The notes: generated by a model from the sequence alone, not told the origin. Positions 1 to 13,244 are shown, numbered from the stretch's first letter. The stretch is DNA of 64,000 nucleotides from Persicaria tinctoria (GCA_037127255.1 JBANSL010000004.1:30036467-30100466); one strand, 5' to 3'. Numbers and translations are program-made.

Positions 1-541
1 GATGAATTAATGGAGTTGGGATTCAGGAGGTCGACTGCTGAAAGTGTTTACCTTCTTTATCGGCTGGGGCTACATCGATTCGACCGTTGATGGTGGATTC
101 GGAGAGTCTCAACAGAAGTTGGAGAATGAGTTTGATTCTTTCACTACTTCTAAGTCAGTTGATCTTGCTCGGCCTCTGATTTAGGCTCAGGTAACTTACC
201 TCTCGCTGATGAAAACTTGTGGTTTCTTGTTAATTCTTTTACATATATCTCTAGCTTAGAAATTAGGTCTTCTGCTTGTTGATCACTGTAAAGTAATATA
301 TTGGTTGGAATGGAGGAATCCACAATCGACATGTTAGAGTATTGATTCGGTTTAATGTTGTTAAGTATGAAGGGAAAAGAAGTGTACAGATATGGATGGC
401 TTTGTTTTGGAATTCTCTCTTTGGTTTTTGAAATTCATACAAAATGAGGTGGACGAGCGAAAAGAAGTGTACAGATATGGATGGCAACAGATCTAGATGA
501 ATACGCAGCTTAGACCTTAGTAGACACTTATGGAAGTCTTG
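1..541. other. Left flank, no gene recognised
   Basis: This is the unique sequence into which the family A retrotransposon inserted; it resumes at 31833 after the element. No frame gives a recognisable protein. It contains a 27-bp direct repeat, listed separately. Confidence 0.5.
374..485. repeat. 27-bp direct repeat pair
   Basis: The same 27 bases occur at 374-400 and 459-485, 85 bp apart, with the core AGAAGTGTACAGATATGG. The two copies are identical, so this is a recent local duplication or the edges of a small lost insertion. Confidence 0.7.
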
Positions 542-546
542 GGATG

Positions 547-2921
547 TATAACGGCTCGGATTTTTATATCATAATTTATCGGAAAAAGGAAATTAAAAAT
601 GAGTTTAAATCGAATTAAAAGCTCGTTTAGCGGATTCCGACCGTAATATAAAATTTGACGAACGATTTCCGTCCTTTTATCTCGAAAGTTTGAAAATAAT
701 TATCAGATGACAATATTCTTTTTTATTTTATAAATCTAATTGATCAAGAAAGAGATAGTAAACTAACCTTTGAGAACTAATTTCGGGATTCGAAATTTAT
801 GTATTCGGGATAGATTTCAGGTTATTAGTTTAACCACTTCCACACACTACCCTCACCATACCTCTTTAAAGGTCATCCCTCACCCCGGACGTCATTCATC
901 CATTCATCATCACCCTCACCTGCTCCCTTCCATCTTCACCGAACATGACCATCCCACGCCATCACCTTCTTCACCATATGTTCACCATCACCAACTCCTC
1001 TCCTGCTCCCTTCCATCACCATCGACATCACCGCAACTCACCATCACCATCGTTCCATCACCGTCGCCGCACTTTCGAACCACCGACCAACCTTCTTCGA
1101 CCTTCCTCTCTGAGACCGCAGCAGCAGATTCACTAGCCCGCACCTCCATCGACGTCCAATGCCACACCGGAGCCGCCCAGGAGCCGCCCAACGTCATCGA
1201 CAAGCCTCCGAAGATCCCTCGCCCGTTTGATCATGAACCGGCATTTCGGTAAGCCATATTCCTTCGTTTCCAATCCAAATCACCCCCGATCTTCACCATC
1301 AAGCTCACCCATGCCCGACGCAGGTCCGGCGAGCCACCGCGAGCCTCCGACGATGCTTGAACCTCCAATCGAGAGCTCCGAAGTCGCGAACACGTCGGTA
1401 AACCCCTGAGCCTCCTTTTCCTTTCTCGTTCTATTTCCTGCTACCTTTCGATGCATAGACTAACTGGGGTGAGCGAGAGCCGAGTGCGGGAAGTCGGGTG
1501 GGTTCGGGACCTCCGGTGAGAGCTCCGGCGTAGGGCAGAGGCGAGGAGCAGCAGCGAGGCCGGCTGAGCTGTGCGAGGTGAGCTACGCAGAGGCGGGAGA
1601 GAGAGCAGCAGCGGGCGTGAGCGTGGGTGAGAGGCAACCAGCGAGTAGGAGTGGCGAGCCAGCGAGCGCGGGTGCAGGCGAGGGGGCGGGAGCGAGCAGA
1701 GCCAGCGGGCACGGGACGTTCCTTTCGAATTCGGGAGGAAGAGGACGATGATGTGGTCTTGTGGGGCCCTCCTTCCTTTTATCATATTATTTGTCTTAGT
1801 TGTTTAACCGGTTGGGTTCAGATTTAGCGGGTTCGGTTCGGTCCGGTGGAATTTAATTGGGTTTGGTTCAGTTCGGGTTAAGCCGTTTATTTAATAAATT
1901 TATTTAATGGTAACTAAAATAAAATATAATATTATTGGAGGTTTTAAGAGATAAAATATTATTTTTGGAAAATTATAAAGGTTGGTTTATTGAATAAAAA
2001 TATTTTGGATTTAGGGGATTTGGAAATATTTTATAAAGGGGTTTAATAAATGGTATTTAAAATATCATATAATATTATTTGGACTTGAAGATTTAAAAAA
2101 AAGGAATTTGGAAAAGAATTTCAAAGTTGGAAAAGGATTTAAGATAATAAATTTAAAAGGGAATTTGACGAGTATCTTTAAGGGTCGAAATACTTAACTA
2201 TTTAACTGGGATTTGAAACGGTTCTGAAACTAACTTGGGAATAAGACTTATTCGATGACTAACTAGCATGATAATATGATCGTTTGACTAACAGTATGAT
2301 ATGTATGACTAGTAGCATGACTTGTGGTGAATTATTATATGAGATTAAATGTTGGATAATTATGGCGATCTAGTAGGATTTTATATCACACAAATTATGT
2401 CTTATGATTTTGATGAACCATTGAGGTATATGCGGAAATGACGTATATGAACATGCAGAATTGGTTGAATGATTTATGGAGAACGATGTGGTCTTGAGGA
2501 GTGGATGATGCGATGAAATGACTTTCATAATATGTTACTTGTTCTATTGATTGAGGTGTGCTTGAGTGCTTAATAGTTGAATATAGACTTATGTATATTC
2601 CATTATGTACTAGGTGATACTTTGTGATTGTGAATACTTTGTGATGGATTGTTCTGTTGCCGGTCTGCTAGCCAGGTAAGTACCTCCGGGGCTTACTCAG
2701 TAACCAGTACCTCCTGCCTGATGTGTCATATAGTATGTTATGTGGGTGTTTCATATGCATAAAAGCTTGTCCATGTAGTATCATGCTTAGGAATTGTACT
2801 TACGAATGAGCATTCTTATTCTGTATGCGTTTGAATACAGAACGGCCGTTATCTGTGAGTCCTAGAGTCCTTTCTAGGGTCATAGGGCAGCCCAGTTTCA
2901 TCGGGTGTTGCCCTCCTTGAG

Positions 2922-2955
<34 letters not shown>

Positions 2956-3658
2956 TGAGATACGAGATGAGCATGAGATGCGATATGATGATGAGATTTG
3001 ATATGCTATAGTATCGAACTGGCCAGTCTCCACCCTAGCTGGAAGGGGGGGGGTGGTAGAAGAGGGATATACCACTTGGTATTCTTTGTTAAGGCCTTAC
3101 TTAATATTCTGCACATATGAATTAGGAACATGATAGTGTGGTTAATATTCCAGTACTGCATGAAGGCATCCTTTATTCTAGGTATAGGCGTATTATATGT
3201 CCTCAGCGCGGTCAGAGGACGCGCAGGCGGACTCTTGGCCTGACTTGGTGGTATAGTTTCAGGTACCCGATACACTGCTTGATTTTGTGCTGTTATGACG
3301 GGGTCTATTCATATGGCGGAGAGTGAGTGTTTGAAACCTGACTTCACCAGATTCATGCTTTTGGAATTTCCCCCTACTTATACTCTGTTTTGACCCGGCT
3401 CTGTCGTGGCACTGGTTGTATTATTTTCAGAACTTATGCCCTTTGCATGATAAAGAATTCCCCGCGTTGTAGACTTAGGACAAGTACAAGGGTTTACCCC
3501 GGGGTCTCCAACTGACCTTCCGGATTTGGGTGCGAAATCCCACTTTAAACTATACGTCTTCGATTTCAAACCTTCAACCTGTACTCGGGGCGCAAGATCC
3601 CAACGAGGGATTTCATCCCTCGAAACGTAACTCGGGAATCATAATCCGGGCCGTTACA
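547..3658 (+). repeat. Family A 5' LTR (3112 bp)
   Basis: It matches 28753-31827 along its length apart from scattered substitutions and small indels. It begins TATAACGGCTCGG where the 3' copy begins TGTAATGGCTCGG, so each copy has one mutated base relative to an inferred TGTAACGGCTCGG. It ends CCGGGCCGTTACA, partly complementary to the start. A His/Pro/Ser-rich frame at 770-1252 comes from an ATCACC-like simple repeat and is not called as a gene. A TA dinucleotide run at 2923-2952 is about three times longer than in the 3' LTR. About 60 bp near 1409-1470 is absent from the 3' LTR. Confidence 0.93.
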
Positions 3659-6581
3659 AAGGTGGTATCAGAGCTGAGGTTTTGCAATCCGAGTACAATA
3701 GGTTGAAGAGGTTTTGAAAATCGCCCAATGTTTTCAAATGGTTTTGGAAAATATTTTATAAAGGGCAAAATGAATTTAATTGGACTTAAAACCTAAAATG
3801 AATAAAGGGGAAATAATCTCGTGGGTAGAGACCCAAGCGGTAGACATCCCTTATGGATGTAGAATTCGGGGAACGGTAGGCAAAATACTAGCTTTTATTT
3901 ACATATGGGCCTAAAAGACTCCAAGGAACACCACGGAGGTTGGAGTGTTGAGTTAGGAGGCCGTGAGGTTTTGCCCCTCCGGTCAGCCGTCCCTCGAAGG
4001 ACGACATAGATTGTCTCTATGCTTACGTTTATATATGTACATATATGCAATTGGGCCCGAGGGCGATCCTCCTCGAAGAGGATCATATTAATCTTGTTGA
4101 TTGCTTCCGTGATGAGTGCTCTATTGTGCTTATGATAGCGAACTAATCAGTATGCCTTGACTTGAATAATGTGTTGAATAACTGTGCAAACGGGATAGTG
4201 GGAGAAAACCTTGTTCTTATGTAATCGGAATTCCTGTTTTGTCGAAATAACCCTTTCATAATTCAAACCCCCTGATGTTTCTGACTCTGTCATCCGCCCC
4301 ACCAAAACATCTAGGCATGTTAGCAAGGGTCGAGAAGCATGCGCTCCCCTGTTTAGCGTCTTGTTTCGTATCCCACCATCGATGCTTCTATCGAGTCTCG
4401 TACCTGTGATTGGGGTCTTTCACGGGAAATTTGGGTCGGTCAACTAAATACCTTCGGAAATCGTGTCAGATGTGAGGGTTACCTGAGTATGTTAGTGGGA
4501 GTGAGGATTTAAATCGTTTCAAGATAGAAGTGAGTTGTCTTATGGAGTCATCCCTGTCGATCCTCGTAATGGCCAACCATGTCTTCTTGTCACAAGAGTC
4601 TAAACACGAGTTCTACCCACATCTCTCGGAAACGGCGTGAATGTCCTTGTGTCCTACCCAGCAAGTCATAATAGAGTCCCACGGGGAAACGGGGTAGTGA
4701 GTCTGTGATTGTCCTTAGAGAATTCTATCAAGTTATAATGATGGCCTCCTTATGATTTCATGAAATTGCATATTGGTATAATTCAGCATGACTTGCCTGG
4801 TACCTTGCATGGTTGCACTTATGAGTAGATGTATGTGTCGTATGTATTGAATCCCCAGGATTACCGTCTCCCTATAAACTAGGTCCATGATAGTGTGCTC
4901 AACTCTCGTTGTATGTTAAAACGTGAATTGGATGACTTACCATGCCAGATGAACCTCATTGGACCTCATGATTGTGTACATATTTAAAAAGTATGGCTAG
5001 TATCATGTAGGATATATACCTCATAGTTATAAGCCCTCATATGATTGTGTGACATATTAGTCTTAGTATGTGAATATGGATGTATGTGATGAGATAGTTG
5101 CTATACCAACTCTGCATGAACTGACTATACCCTTAGCATGATTTTAGAGTACATCTTAGCATGCTTGCCTCAATCTCGCAATATTATGACTTGCTTATGT
5201 GTGTATCTAAATTGAGTGATAAGTCGTGCATAGGATATCTTGTGATGTTTGCTAGGTCTTGCATAACTTATGACATATATGTCCCATGTCAGTCTGTGCA
5301 TACATGTTTTGAGTCTGTCAAGCATGATTGGTGAATAAAATGATAGGTTGCTAGCTTATTCTACGCACACGTAAAGATGATTATATGAACATGTTATGAG
5401 TGCATAAATTGATATCCCTTCAGATAGGTGCATACTAGTGTGAAATAATGTGATGATATCTCTTGATTTTTATGTGCTTGTGAGCCACAATTATAAGGGC
5501 ATCGTTGTAACTCTCGGGTTAGGATCTTCTCCTTGGTCTCGTCGTCCCTAGTCCTGGTCCATGTCTGAACTCTTAAGGAAGTTGTATCATCCACCCTTGT
5601 CTCTCCCCTATCTTTGTAACTTATAACCCTTGCAATCCTTCGATGAGCGCCGACATGCAAGAAAGGACCGACGACCAAGTGGCACCATAGCAGCGCAACG
5701 GAAGTGTGATGGGTCCATGACCCATAGACCACAAGACTGACGTTGCCAAAAGTATACAAAGGACGAACACATTTGAAAGATGGTAGCCGCGTACGTGATT
5801 CTCTTAGATGACTCAAGGAAGGACGTTCTTAATTCAAATCGTGGATTCTTCTATACTAATCGGAATTGATGTTTTGTGATAGGCCTAGAACTGACATAAT
5901 TGAATGTGTGATGAGGGATGTGCTGAATTGGTAGCAATGATTGCCTGACTAACTTGTTTCTATGACGGTGTGCCTTGGTGCTTGGTATACTGACTTACGG
6001 GTGAGTAGGTTATGGGTTATATGTATGGGAGTGCTTTATTCCTGAGCTTGAGTTGTGAGATTCTTCAGTAAGACGGGTTGGAAAGTGGCAGGTGGATTAA
6101 GGCATTCGGATTGGGTCATTGGTCATGTGAGACGGGGTACAGGAAGGATGCGTTAGCTTGGGTAGAGCCGAGTGAGTTGGGATGTGTCGAAGATAGTGGT
6201 CTGTGAGTATAGATGAGCTTCCAAGTAGGTCTTAGGTGAGCAGTGGGGCTAGTATGGCGAGATGTTGAGGGGGGGTGTCCTAGTGAGAAGTGGTAGTCTA
6301 GGAAGGTAGTGTGTGCGGGTAGTATAAGAGAGTGGTTGACTGAGGTCTGGACTAGTTTCATTAGGGTGATCTTGAGATTGGGTGTAGGTAGAGGTAGTTA
6401 GGATAGTTCTAGAGGTGGATGGGTGAGCTAGGAGTTGACCGGGGGATTCTTGAGGGGAGGTGTTGTGAGACGGATTGGTGTGCTAAGGAAGGTGTCTAGA
6501 TAGTCTATGAGCGGATCGCGGGCGGTGTCGAGGATGGTCGATTAAGGAACGTTTGAGGAATCGTAGAATTTGGGACTAGAT
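3659..6581 (+). other. Family A interior, 5' part, non-coding
   Basis: This stretch runs from the primer site to the CACTA insertion. The open frames are short (the longest, on -, at 5394-5816) and show no retroelement domain. The sequence near 6541 is homologous, with many differences, to the family B interior starting at 17972, which shows that A and B are related families. Confidence 0.75.
3663..3674 (+). other. Primer-binding site, initiator Met tRNA type (family A)
   Basis: TGGTATCAGAGC lies 4 bases after the 5' LTR end. This is the standard plant retrotransposon primer site complementary to the 3' end of initiator methionine tRNA. It fixes the element's orientation as +. Confidence 0.92.
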
Positions 6582-7279
6582 CACTACAACAATTAAGGTC
6601 TAATGTGGCGGGTCAAAACCGCTACATTAAGCCTAAAAACCGCCACAAAAGACCTATTGTGGCGGTTTTTACCCGCCTCTGTTGCTCGGGTTGCATTAGG
6701 TCTAATGTGGCGGTTTTTGCCTCTATTGTGGCGGTTTATTATGGAAACTAAAAACCGCCACAATAGGTGAGTAAACCGCCACAATAGACCTATCTAATGT
6801 GGCAGTTATTTCCTATCTACTGTGGCGGTTTTCTTATCTAATGTGACGGTTTTTTATCAAATGCGGCGGTTTTGTAGATCAATTGTAATGGTTATTTATG
6901 CTACTGTGGCGGTTTTTCATGTCTAATATTATAGTTTTGTGATCAAATGAAGCGGTTTATATCATACTAATTCAGTATATTTATTTATTTATTTTGAATA
7001 TACCTATTTATCATAATATTATAAAATACATAAATACGTAATTATATAGCACTTCAATAAAAGCAATTATAATTTATTGTATCTAATTTTCAAAATAAAA
7101 CTACAATAATGTTTACAATGATAACATCATTCATAACTAAACAATATACTACATTAGTAAATATGTCAAACCTTAAATGGTAATCTAAATGTCCAAGTAA
7201 AACCAAATGTTTTATTAAGCGAAACTATCTCAAGTGTTGAAACTTTCTTTAGTGTTGTCGCCCCTTCTTTTCCATCATT

Positions 7280-7458
7280 TGCTACAGTCATGGGCCCGAC
7301 ACCTCCTGAGACAGGAGTAATCCATCCAGCAACTTTGCATGCTTCCTCGAAATTTACATCTCCTACGAGCATGTAACCACTTCTTGGTGGGATCATCAAC
7401 TGCATTTGTCCTAACGTCTATCACAACAGCACCAGGTTTTATCCAATCGCCGTTGATC
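7280..7458 (-). pseudogene. FolD (methylenetetrahydrofolate dehydrogenase/cyclohydrolase) fragment
   Basis: On - the stretch reads as the C-terminal core of FolD, the one-carbon enzyme that interconverts 5,10-methylene- and 10-formyl-tetrahydrofolate. It begins after a splice-acceptor-like AG at 7459-7460 with [15 protein letters not shown], then NAVDDPTK. A frame slip of about 2 bases follows, then [27 protein letters not shown] and VGPMTVA. These match the conserved '[10 protein letters not shown]' and 'TPVPGGVGPMT' blocks that line the NAD(P) and folate sites; the usual TPVPGG Pro is Ser here. After MTVA the frame drifts out of homology (one extra base would restore the expected Met). Only about 60 codons survive, so no working enzyme can be made. 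The captured piece lies inside the CACTA ends. Confidence 0.85.
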
Positions 7459-9290
7459 TGGACATTATAGGATATACGTAAAGGAAAGCTGTAGAAATGT
7501 GGAAGGATAAAGATCCAAGTTGCTAAAATAAAAAGGCATCAGCAAAAAATTTACTTCTCAATTAAGCACACATAATAACTATAGAGTAGTCTTTTCATGC
7601 ATAGCCAAAAACTAAAAAGAGCTTTGCCACAAGACAGTGATCTTCATTTTAATATACGCTATAACTTATATGAAGATTTGTCTCAGAAAGAAAGGCATCT
7701 AGATTTCTAACATAGCTATGAGTAACTACAACATTTATTTTGTTTTTATTTTTTTTAATAATTAGAATCACTAAAACATAGTCTAATGGCCCTAAGGTAG
7801 AAAAGTTGTGTGATTTTGATATGCTTCTGCTCATTACACTCTAGTACTCTACTTAGCTATATCAATCAAAGCCTAAAGATTGCCATAGTTCTAGAAACCT
7901 CGAGGCAACTTCATTCGTGATAGAAATATTTTTTTGATCCAAATTTCTATATATATGTAGTTGATTCGTGATACAAATATTATATCAAACTAATGCCTTC
8001 TGATCACTTGATTCATGATACAAATAATTTTTTATAACATCAGACAAATTTATTCCACCCATTCCATTAAGTGGAAGAGCTTATAATGAATGATCCATCA
8101 AGCTTGTCAAAAAATACCAATCAATTGAGCTAGGCATTTACAAAAATGGCAAGACTAATAGTTGAACAAATAAATAAATAGTCCAACATGAATAAAGAGC
8201 TGCTAATGGCTCCAAAGCCAGTTGAGACTCCACCTTAATCAATGAACTTTGCCCACTTGTATAGATTAGCCTAATTTAAAACATGCATGGTTTGTAATAA
8301 ATTGACAAGAAATTGAGAATTGTAGATTGAACTAGAAGCATATATATTTTTTAATTAGAAAGTTGTACATGAAGCCAAAATAGTAAGATGCTAATTGATG
8401 TATGTGTTAATCGATCAAGTCAGATCTCTGAAATTGAAGTAAAATTGATTTGTTATACAATAATACTTGAACCTCGAGTACCCTAAATCAAATAGCATTC
8501 CCCAATTTCAAGCCTAAATCAAATAAACTAAACCAATATCAACCCTAAATCAATACCCCTGAATTCACATATTCAGTCAAGAACCCTTTCAACCCTAAAT
8601 CAAATAAACTAAACCAATATCAACCCTAAATCAATACCTCTAAATTCACATCTTCAATCAAGAACCCTAAATCAATTATAATGAACCAATTTTAACCTAA
8701 AGAGCAGCAAAATCAGTGGGATTGTAGGTGTTACTTACCTTCTTGGAGAAAAATTCGCAACAAGAAGTAGAAAGGAAGCAAACAAAGTCGTCGTTGTTGG
8801 CTTCTGGTCATTGGTAAAGTGTTAGGGAGAGGAGGATGAGCTCTTGCTTACCTGAATCGGTTGTGAGGAATTTGAATATGCAACTACAAGAGATCTGTAA
8901 GAAAGTAGTCAGTAGCAGTTGAAAAGGTGGAATCGAAAATTCCAGGTCATGGCTATTTGAGAAGGAAAAGAGGGAAGAGAAAACTTACTGGTCGCCGACA
9001 AAGAGCCAGTACAAGATTCCACCCTTTGAGAGTGAACTGCTGGTTGCCGCACCGAGTTTGGAGAATAGGAGAAGGCGGCTGATGGGACACGGCGACGACG
9101 AAGGTGGCCGGTGGGATTGACTGGACGGAAGAATGGAGAAGAGAACCATGCCCGAACGGGAATCGCCAATCGTCTTCGAACTTCGTTAGTCTCTCTGGGA
9201 AAGGGGGGAAAGAACTGACTTTAGGGTTAAAGTCGATTGAACTGGCCGCTTCAATAGGTTAATTTTTTAAATGTTTTATTATCAGCCGCT
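7459..9290. other. CACTA interior, no further gene recognised
   Basis: The sequence is AT-rich up to about 8700, with several repeats of a CAACCCTAAATCAA-type phrase at 8480-8700. It is then GC-richer from 8750 to 9240. The GC-rich part has a short - frame (8909-9169) that might be a captured first exon, but I cannot identify it. Confidence 0.4.
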
Positions 9291-9504
9291 CCACTTGATG
9301 AGTTAAGTGCAACAATAGCCTATTAAAAACCGCCACATTAGGTAGAATAAAAAAAGTGTTTTGAAAACCGCCACAATAGTACTCAAAACCGCCACAATAG
9401 TTGCTCATTTAAAATACAAAATAAAAACCGCTTCATTAGATAAAATAACCGCTTCAATAGAAAACCGCTGCAAAGAAGTGCCACAATAGGCCTTAATTGT
9501 AGTA

Positions 9505-10123
9505 CATGATGTGTGATGTGAGTGGGAGCGATTTTGGCAAGGGACAAGGTTGAGGAATTGCCTAAGAAGAGTAGTATGAGGTTGCTTGGGAAATTATCGA
9601 TCGGGGGTATTAGGTTGTTCATATTAGGGTTGTTCGTGTGATGAGTATTTGGAGGCTGTTTAGATAGGATTGGTAATGGTTGGGGAATTTATGAGTGAAG
9701 GATCTCTAGATGCGTTATTGGAGGATTTTGGCATAGGGAATGAATCGGGATTTTTGAGTGGAGGTCATTGTGGCTATTGGGGTAATTGAGGATGTGAGAT
9801 GAATCTTCGAGGAAAGGCTGGTAGCTAGGCAAGGATGTAGTTGAGATCCCTAGTAAGAGTGTGGGCTTAAGGTTGAGATAGAGAGATTATGAGAAGGGAT
9901 TTTGGAACCAGGCAAAGCAGAAGGTATTGAGGACGTTAGAGGAGAAGATATTTTTTTAAGGTTGGTGAAGTTGCGTTGCTTAGGAAATTCGGACGAGGAT
10001 GTCATAGGAATTCGGTGAAAATGTTGATCGGTACATATGGGTTTAAGTGGTAGAGATTTTGAAGTTAAGGAAGCGTGATCTGAGGCAATTTGGGGAAACA
10101 TGCAGAGTTGAAGGAACTAGTCT
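9505..10123 (+). other. Family A interior continuing after the CACTA insertion
   Basis: This non-coding stretch aligns with the family B interior at about 18003-19570 once the hAT element is removed. It leads directly into the first amplified unit. Confidence 0.65.
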
Positions 10124-13100
10124 AGGTAGAGTATGCTGGGAAGAGGATCTAGAGTAGGTCGGCTTGAGGGTCATGGTCATTCGTGGTTGGGATTACCACT
10201 AGTTGGGTTCTGTGTTAGAATTGATAGGGAGTGTCAAGTGTGAGATGGTCAGCATGAGTTGGGTCCTTAGAGGTGGATGGTTAGTGAGAGTGGTTAGTGG
10301 TGCGTGGAGTTTGATTAGGTTAGCAAGGTGATTCGAGATGTCTCTTTAGGAGATTATGTTCCGGCGGAGTCTTGAGAGCCTAGAAAGAGTAAGTGAGATT
10401 GTTAAGAAGCATCTAGATCAATCGTCAGAGTAGTTCGGTTGAGGACTCAGAATTTCTCTTAGAGGGTAAAGATGGGACTTGTAGAGGACCTCTAGGGCAA
10501 GGACGTGTTCTATATGGAGTTTTCGTAGTAGATCGAATTATTCAGCTTGTCGGAATGAGGGAATTTTGTGATTTGGGAACTCCGAGAGATAGTTTTAAAT
10601 AGTCGAATGGAAGGTAGGAGTTGAGACCCGGATGTCGAAGTGGATTGACCCTTAGATGGCTTGTTGGCATAGGAGTTGGAATACCTAGTAGTTGGTTTGG
10701 AAAATTGGCCTTGATTGCGGGTAGTTATGAGGCCAGAAAGGTTGTATGTATACGGGATGCAATAATGTCTAGAACTGGTAGTGAATTGAGTTGGTAGTAC
10801 TCGGTGAAGTTGATCTTAGTGCAAGAGCTGATGGGTGGTGGTCGTGTCTTGTCATGATTGGTAGTTATAGGCAGGTTCTCTTGATGATGTGATCTAGCTT
10901 ATGCTTTACTTGGGGACGAATGTGGTGCGAATTTTATGTTATAGACAATGTTGATTCTATGATGTTTTGTGTAAAGACCCAAAATTTTAAAATATTATTT
11001 TATGAATTATGATTTAATTTCAATATTAAATTTCTGAGATTCTAATAATTTTAAAAATCTCTGTCCATGATCAAATGAATTTTTTTTAAAGCCAGTTCCG
11101 ACATATATTGACTTCGATTTAAAATCAGATCTATTCTGCTTTCTTATAACGAGACTTGAAAATATTTTATTTTTTTTGGGATTCGAACTAAGGGAGGAAT
11201 ATTGTTTTGAACGTATTAAGATGTGTATGATTATTTATTTCTATGACAAATTGTAAATTAAATAAAATTTATGGGGCTGAAATTGTTATTTCTTGTAGTT
11301 TAACTTTTACAAACGGGTTTGTTTTGCGATTTCCATAATTTCACTGTAACCCTAATTTGCGGGTATATATATATGTCCTTAAACCTGGGGTCCTATTCAC
11401 TCTCCCCCTCCTATCTAGATCTCCAGCCGCCTCTCTTTGATGTTGCCCTCTCTTTCCAGGAAACCTCCACTTCTTCCTTCTATGTCTCCCTCCTTGCTCT
11501 CCGCTTCCCTTTCTCGCTCTTTCTCACAGCCACGGTGAACCAAGCCCAGCTCACCCCTACCCCGCGCTCGAAGGATCGAGGCCAACCCTGATTGAATCGG
11601 TGTCAAGCAGCCCCACTCGGACCGATCGTTCCCATCGAGACCCGATAGCACCACCTGAAGACCAAGGCTTCTCCCTCTCCCTTCTTCCCCGTCGACTCCC
11701 ACCGGTCGAATACCACCATGTCTCAAGCCGCTCAGCAAGGACAAAGGCCGGCGCAAGCGAGCCCTGGCAGCGGGCCTTCGACGATGAGCTCGCTTCTCTC
11801 TATCTCTGCTCTCTCACCGAGGAGCCAGTGAAGCCGGGTCTGAGGTCGAAGATTCCGTCTCTTCCCTTCCCAAATCTGACGGCAGCAGCCGTCGTTGAAG
11901 CCTCGACCTCGTCGCTCTCCATCTGCTCCCTTCTCTTCGACCCCGATTGCTCGAGCTGCTGATGGAACTCCGATCTCCAATCCTCATTTCCATTCTTCGC
12001 CAGTGCTGAGACATCGGGGTATAATTTATGGGCTCCCCCTCTTCGATCTTGATCTCCTTTTGTGGATTCCCTTTAGTCTTGATTTCGGTTTTTATGGATT
12101 TATGCTGCTGAAGTATTCTACGAGTGCCACCTTGAATAATTAATGTTATAGTGGGACTTAGAGGTATTTGTTTTGTGAATGTTGAACCGACCAATAGAGT
12201 TTTGATTTCGGATTGGAGATGGCTACTTGGTAAATTTGTTGGCTTTGACTGTAATTTTAATTGATGTTTACGTTTGCCTAAATGGTTGTTGAGCTTAATT
12301 AGTTTTAGGCTTAAAACTTGACTATATACATGTCTGATGGTGTTGCATTGATTAATTAGGCAATCACTCTTGTATTCGTTTTTATATAATTTTATGAGTG
12401 GGTTGATACAAGTGCGAGTAAAGATATTATTATTAAATTAAATGGGTCTGTCTTTTATGAGGAAGATAAATGTGTTGTATGAGTGTAATGCGAGGAAGGA
12501 TTCTAAGTACGAGACTTGTTAAAATAGGTACCGTGTTTGAGTGTTATTTGATTAATAAGAGTTAGTGAAGATTTGGATAAGCAATTATGATCTAAAGACT
12601 TTGAACTAGGTTCCATACTTGATGGGAACAAGGTTAATTGAGAATGATGGTCTTGATGAGAATACCCGATTACTTGAATAAAATACTATTCATTCTTGTA
12701 GTCACCTGCTTGTGTGATAATTAAACATGTATTGATGAGCTATTCCTTGCTTATTACTTGCTAGTGTGATTGGATGATTCTCTGAGTGACTTGTTGGCCG
12801 ATGGACGAGTATCTAGTGACTTGTTTGCTGGTTAATTGGATGTGGAGACTTCAGGTAAGTCTCTTCGGAGCTTACTCAGATTGAATAAAGCTATTCCCTG
12901 CTTTAGGTGCATGATATACTAGGTGTTGCATTCATGATCAGCATGCCATGTAGTACCATGCAAGGTTGCATCGATCGTTGAGCATTCTATTTCTTTATGC
13001 GTATGTAAACAGAACGGTCGTTATCTGTGATAGTCCTAGAAGTCTTTGCTAGGGTCATAGGGTAGCCCAGCCTCATCGGGTACCCTGAGTCAATCGGGTA

Positions 13101-13244
13101 CTTCCTTATATTATGATATGCATGCGGGCTTTATTGTGGAGCGGGTTAGGCATGCGTGCCGCCCCGATTATGAATGAATGCATTCACGAGCTGGCCAGTC
13201 TCCGCCCGTCGGAAGGGGTGGAGGTAGGAGAGGGATATGCCACT
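10124..13244 (+). repeat. Amplified unit 1: 846-bp flank plus truncated family B LTR
   Basis: The 846-bp family A segment (10124-10969) is followed by the first 2275 bp of a family B LTR (10970-13244). The 5 bp before the LTR are TTTTG, where other units have TATTG. The unit ends at the join CCACT/AGGTAGAG, where the LTR breaks off and the same 846-bp segment starts again. In the complete LTR the same point reads CCACTTGGC (27411-27419), so the join is a rearrangement and not an LTR end. A TATATATATATG box near 11364 and a CT-rich leader precede short frames that recur in every copy. Confidence 0.9.

Larger units (their letters stand above)
6582..9504. mobile_element. CACTA-type transposon, non-autonomous, with captured gene piece
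   Basis: The left end reads CACTACAACAATTAAGG. The right end, reverse-complemented, reads TACTACAATTAAGGCC, so the outermost base is mutated. Inside both ends are many copies of an ACCGCCACAATAG-like motif in both orientations (about 6600-6960 and 9310-9490), the subterminal repeat pattern of CACTA elements. The 3-bp flanks are GAT (6579-6581) and CAT (9505-9507), an imperfect TSD. Sequence before and after joins into the family A interior, which is continuous in the related copy at 17972. No transposase is seen. The element carries a FolD fragment on the - strand. Confidence 0.85.

Noticed and set aside
770..1252. 160-codon frame in the family A LTR (also 28984-29466)
   Set aside because: It is His/Pro/Ser-rich because of an ATCACC-type simple repeat, lies inside an LTR, and its overlapping frames are equally open. 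No protein homology.
5394..5816. 140-codon - frame in the family A interior
   Set aside because: No recognisable motif and biased composition; probably chance in a non-coding interior.
8909..9169. 86-codon - frame near the right end of the CACTA element as a FolD first exon
   Set aside because: It does not resemble FolD or anything else I know, so the identity is not claimed.
11600..11962. 120-codon frame repeated in every family B LTR, with antisense partners of 113, 82 and 126 codons
   Set aside because: All are in a GC/CT-rich LTR leader that is open in several frames on both strands. The copies are too recent for conservation to mean selection.
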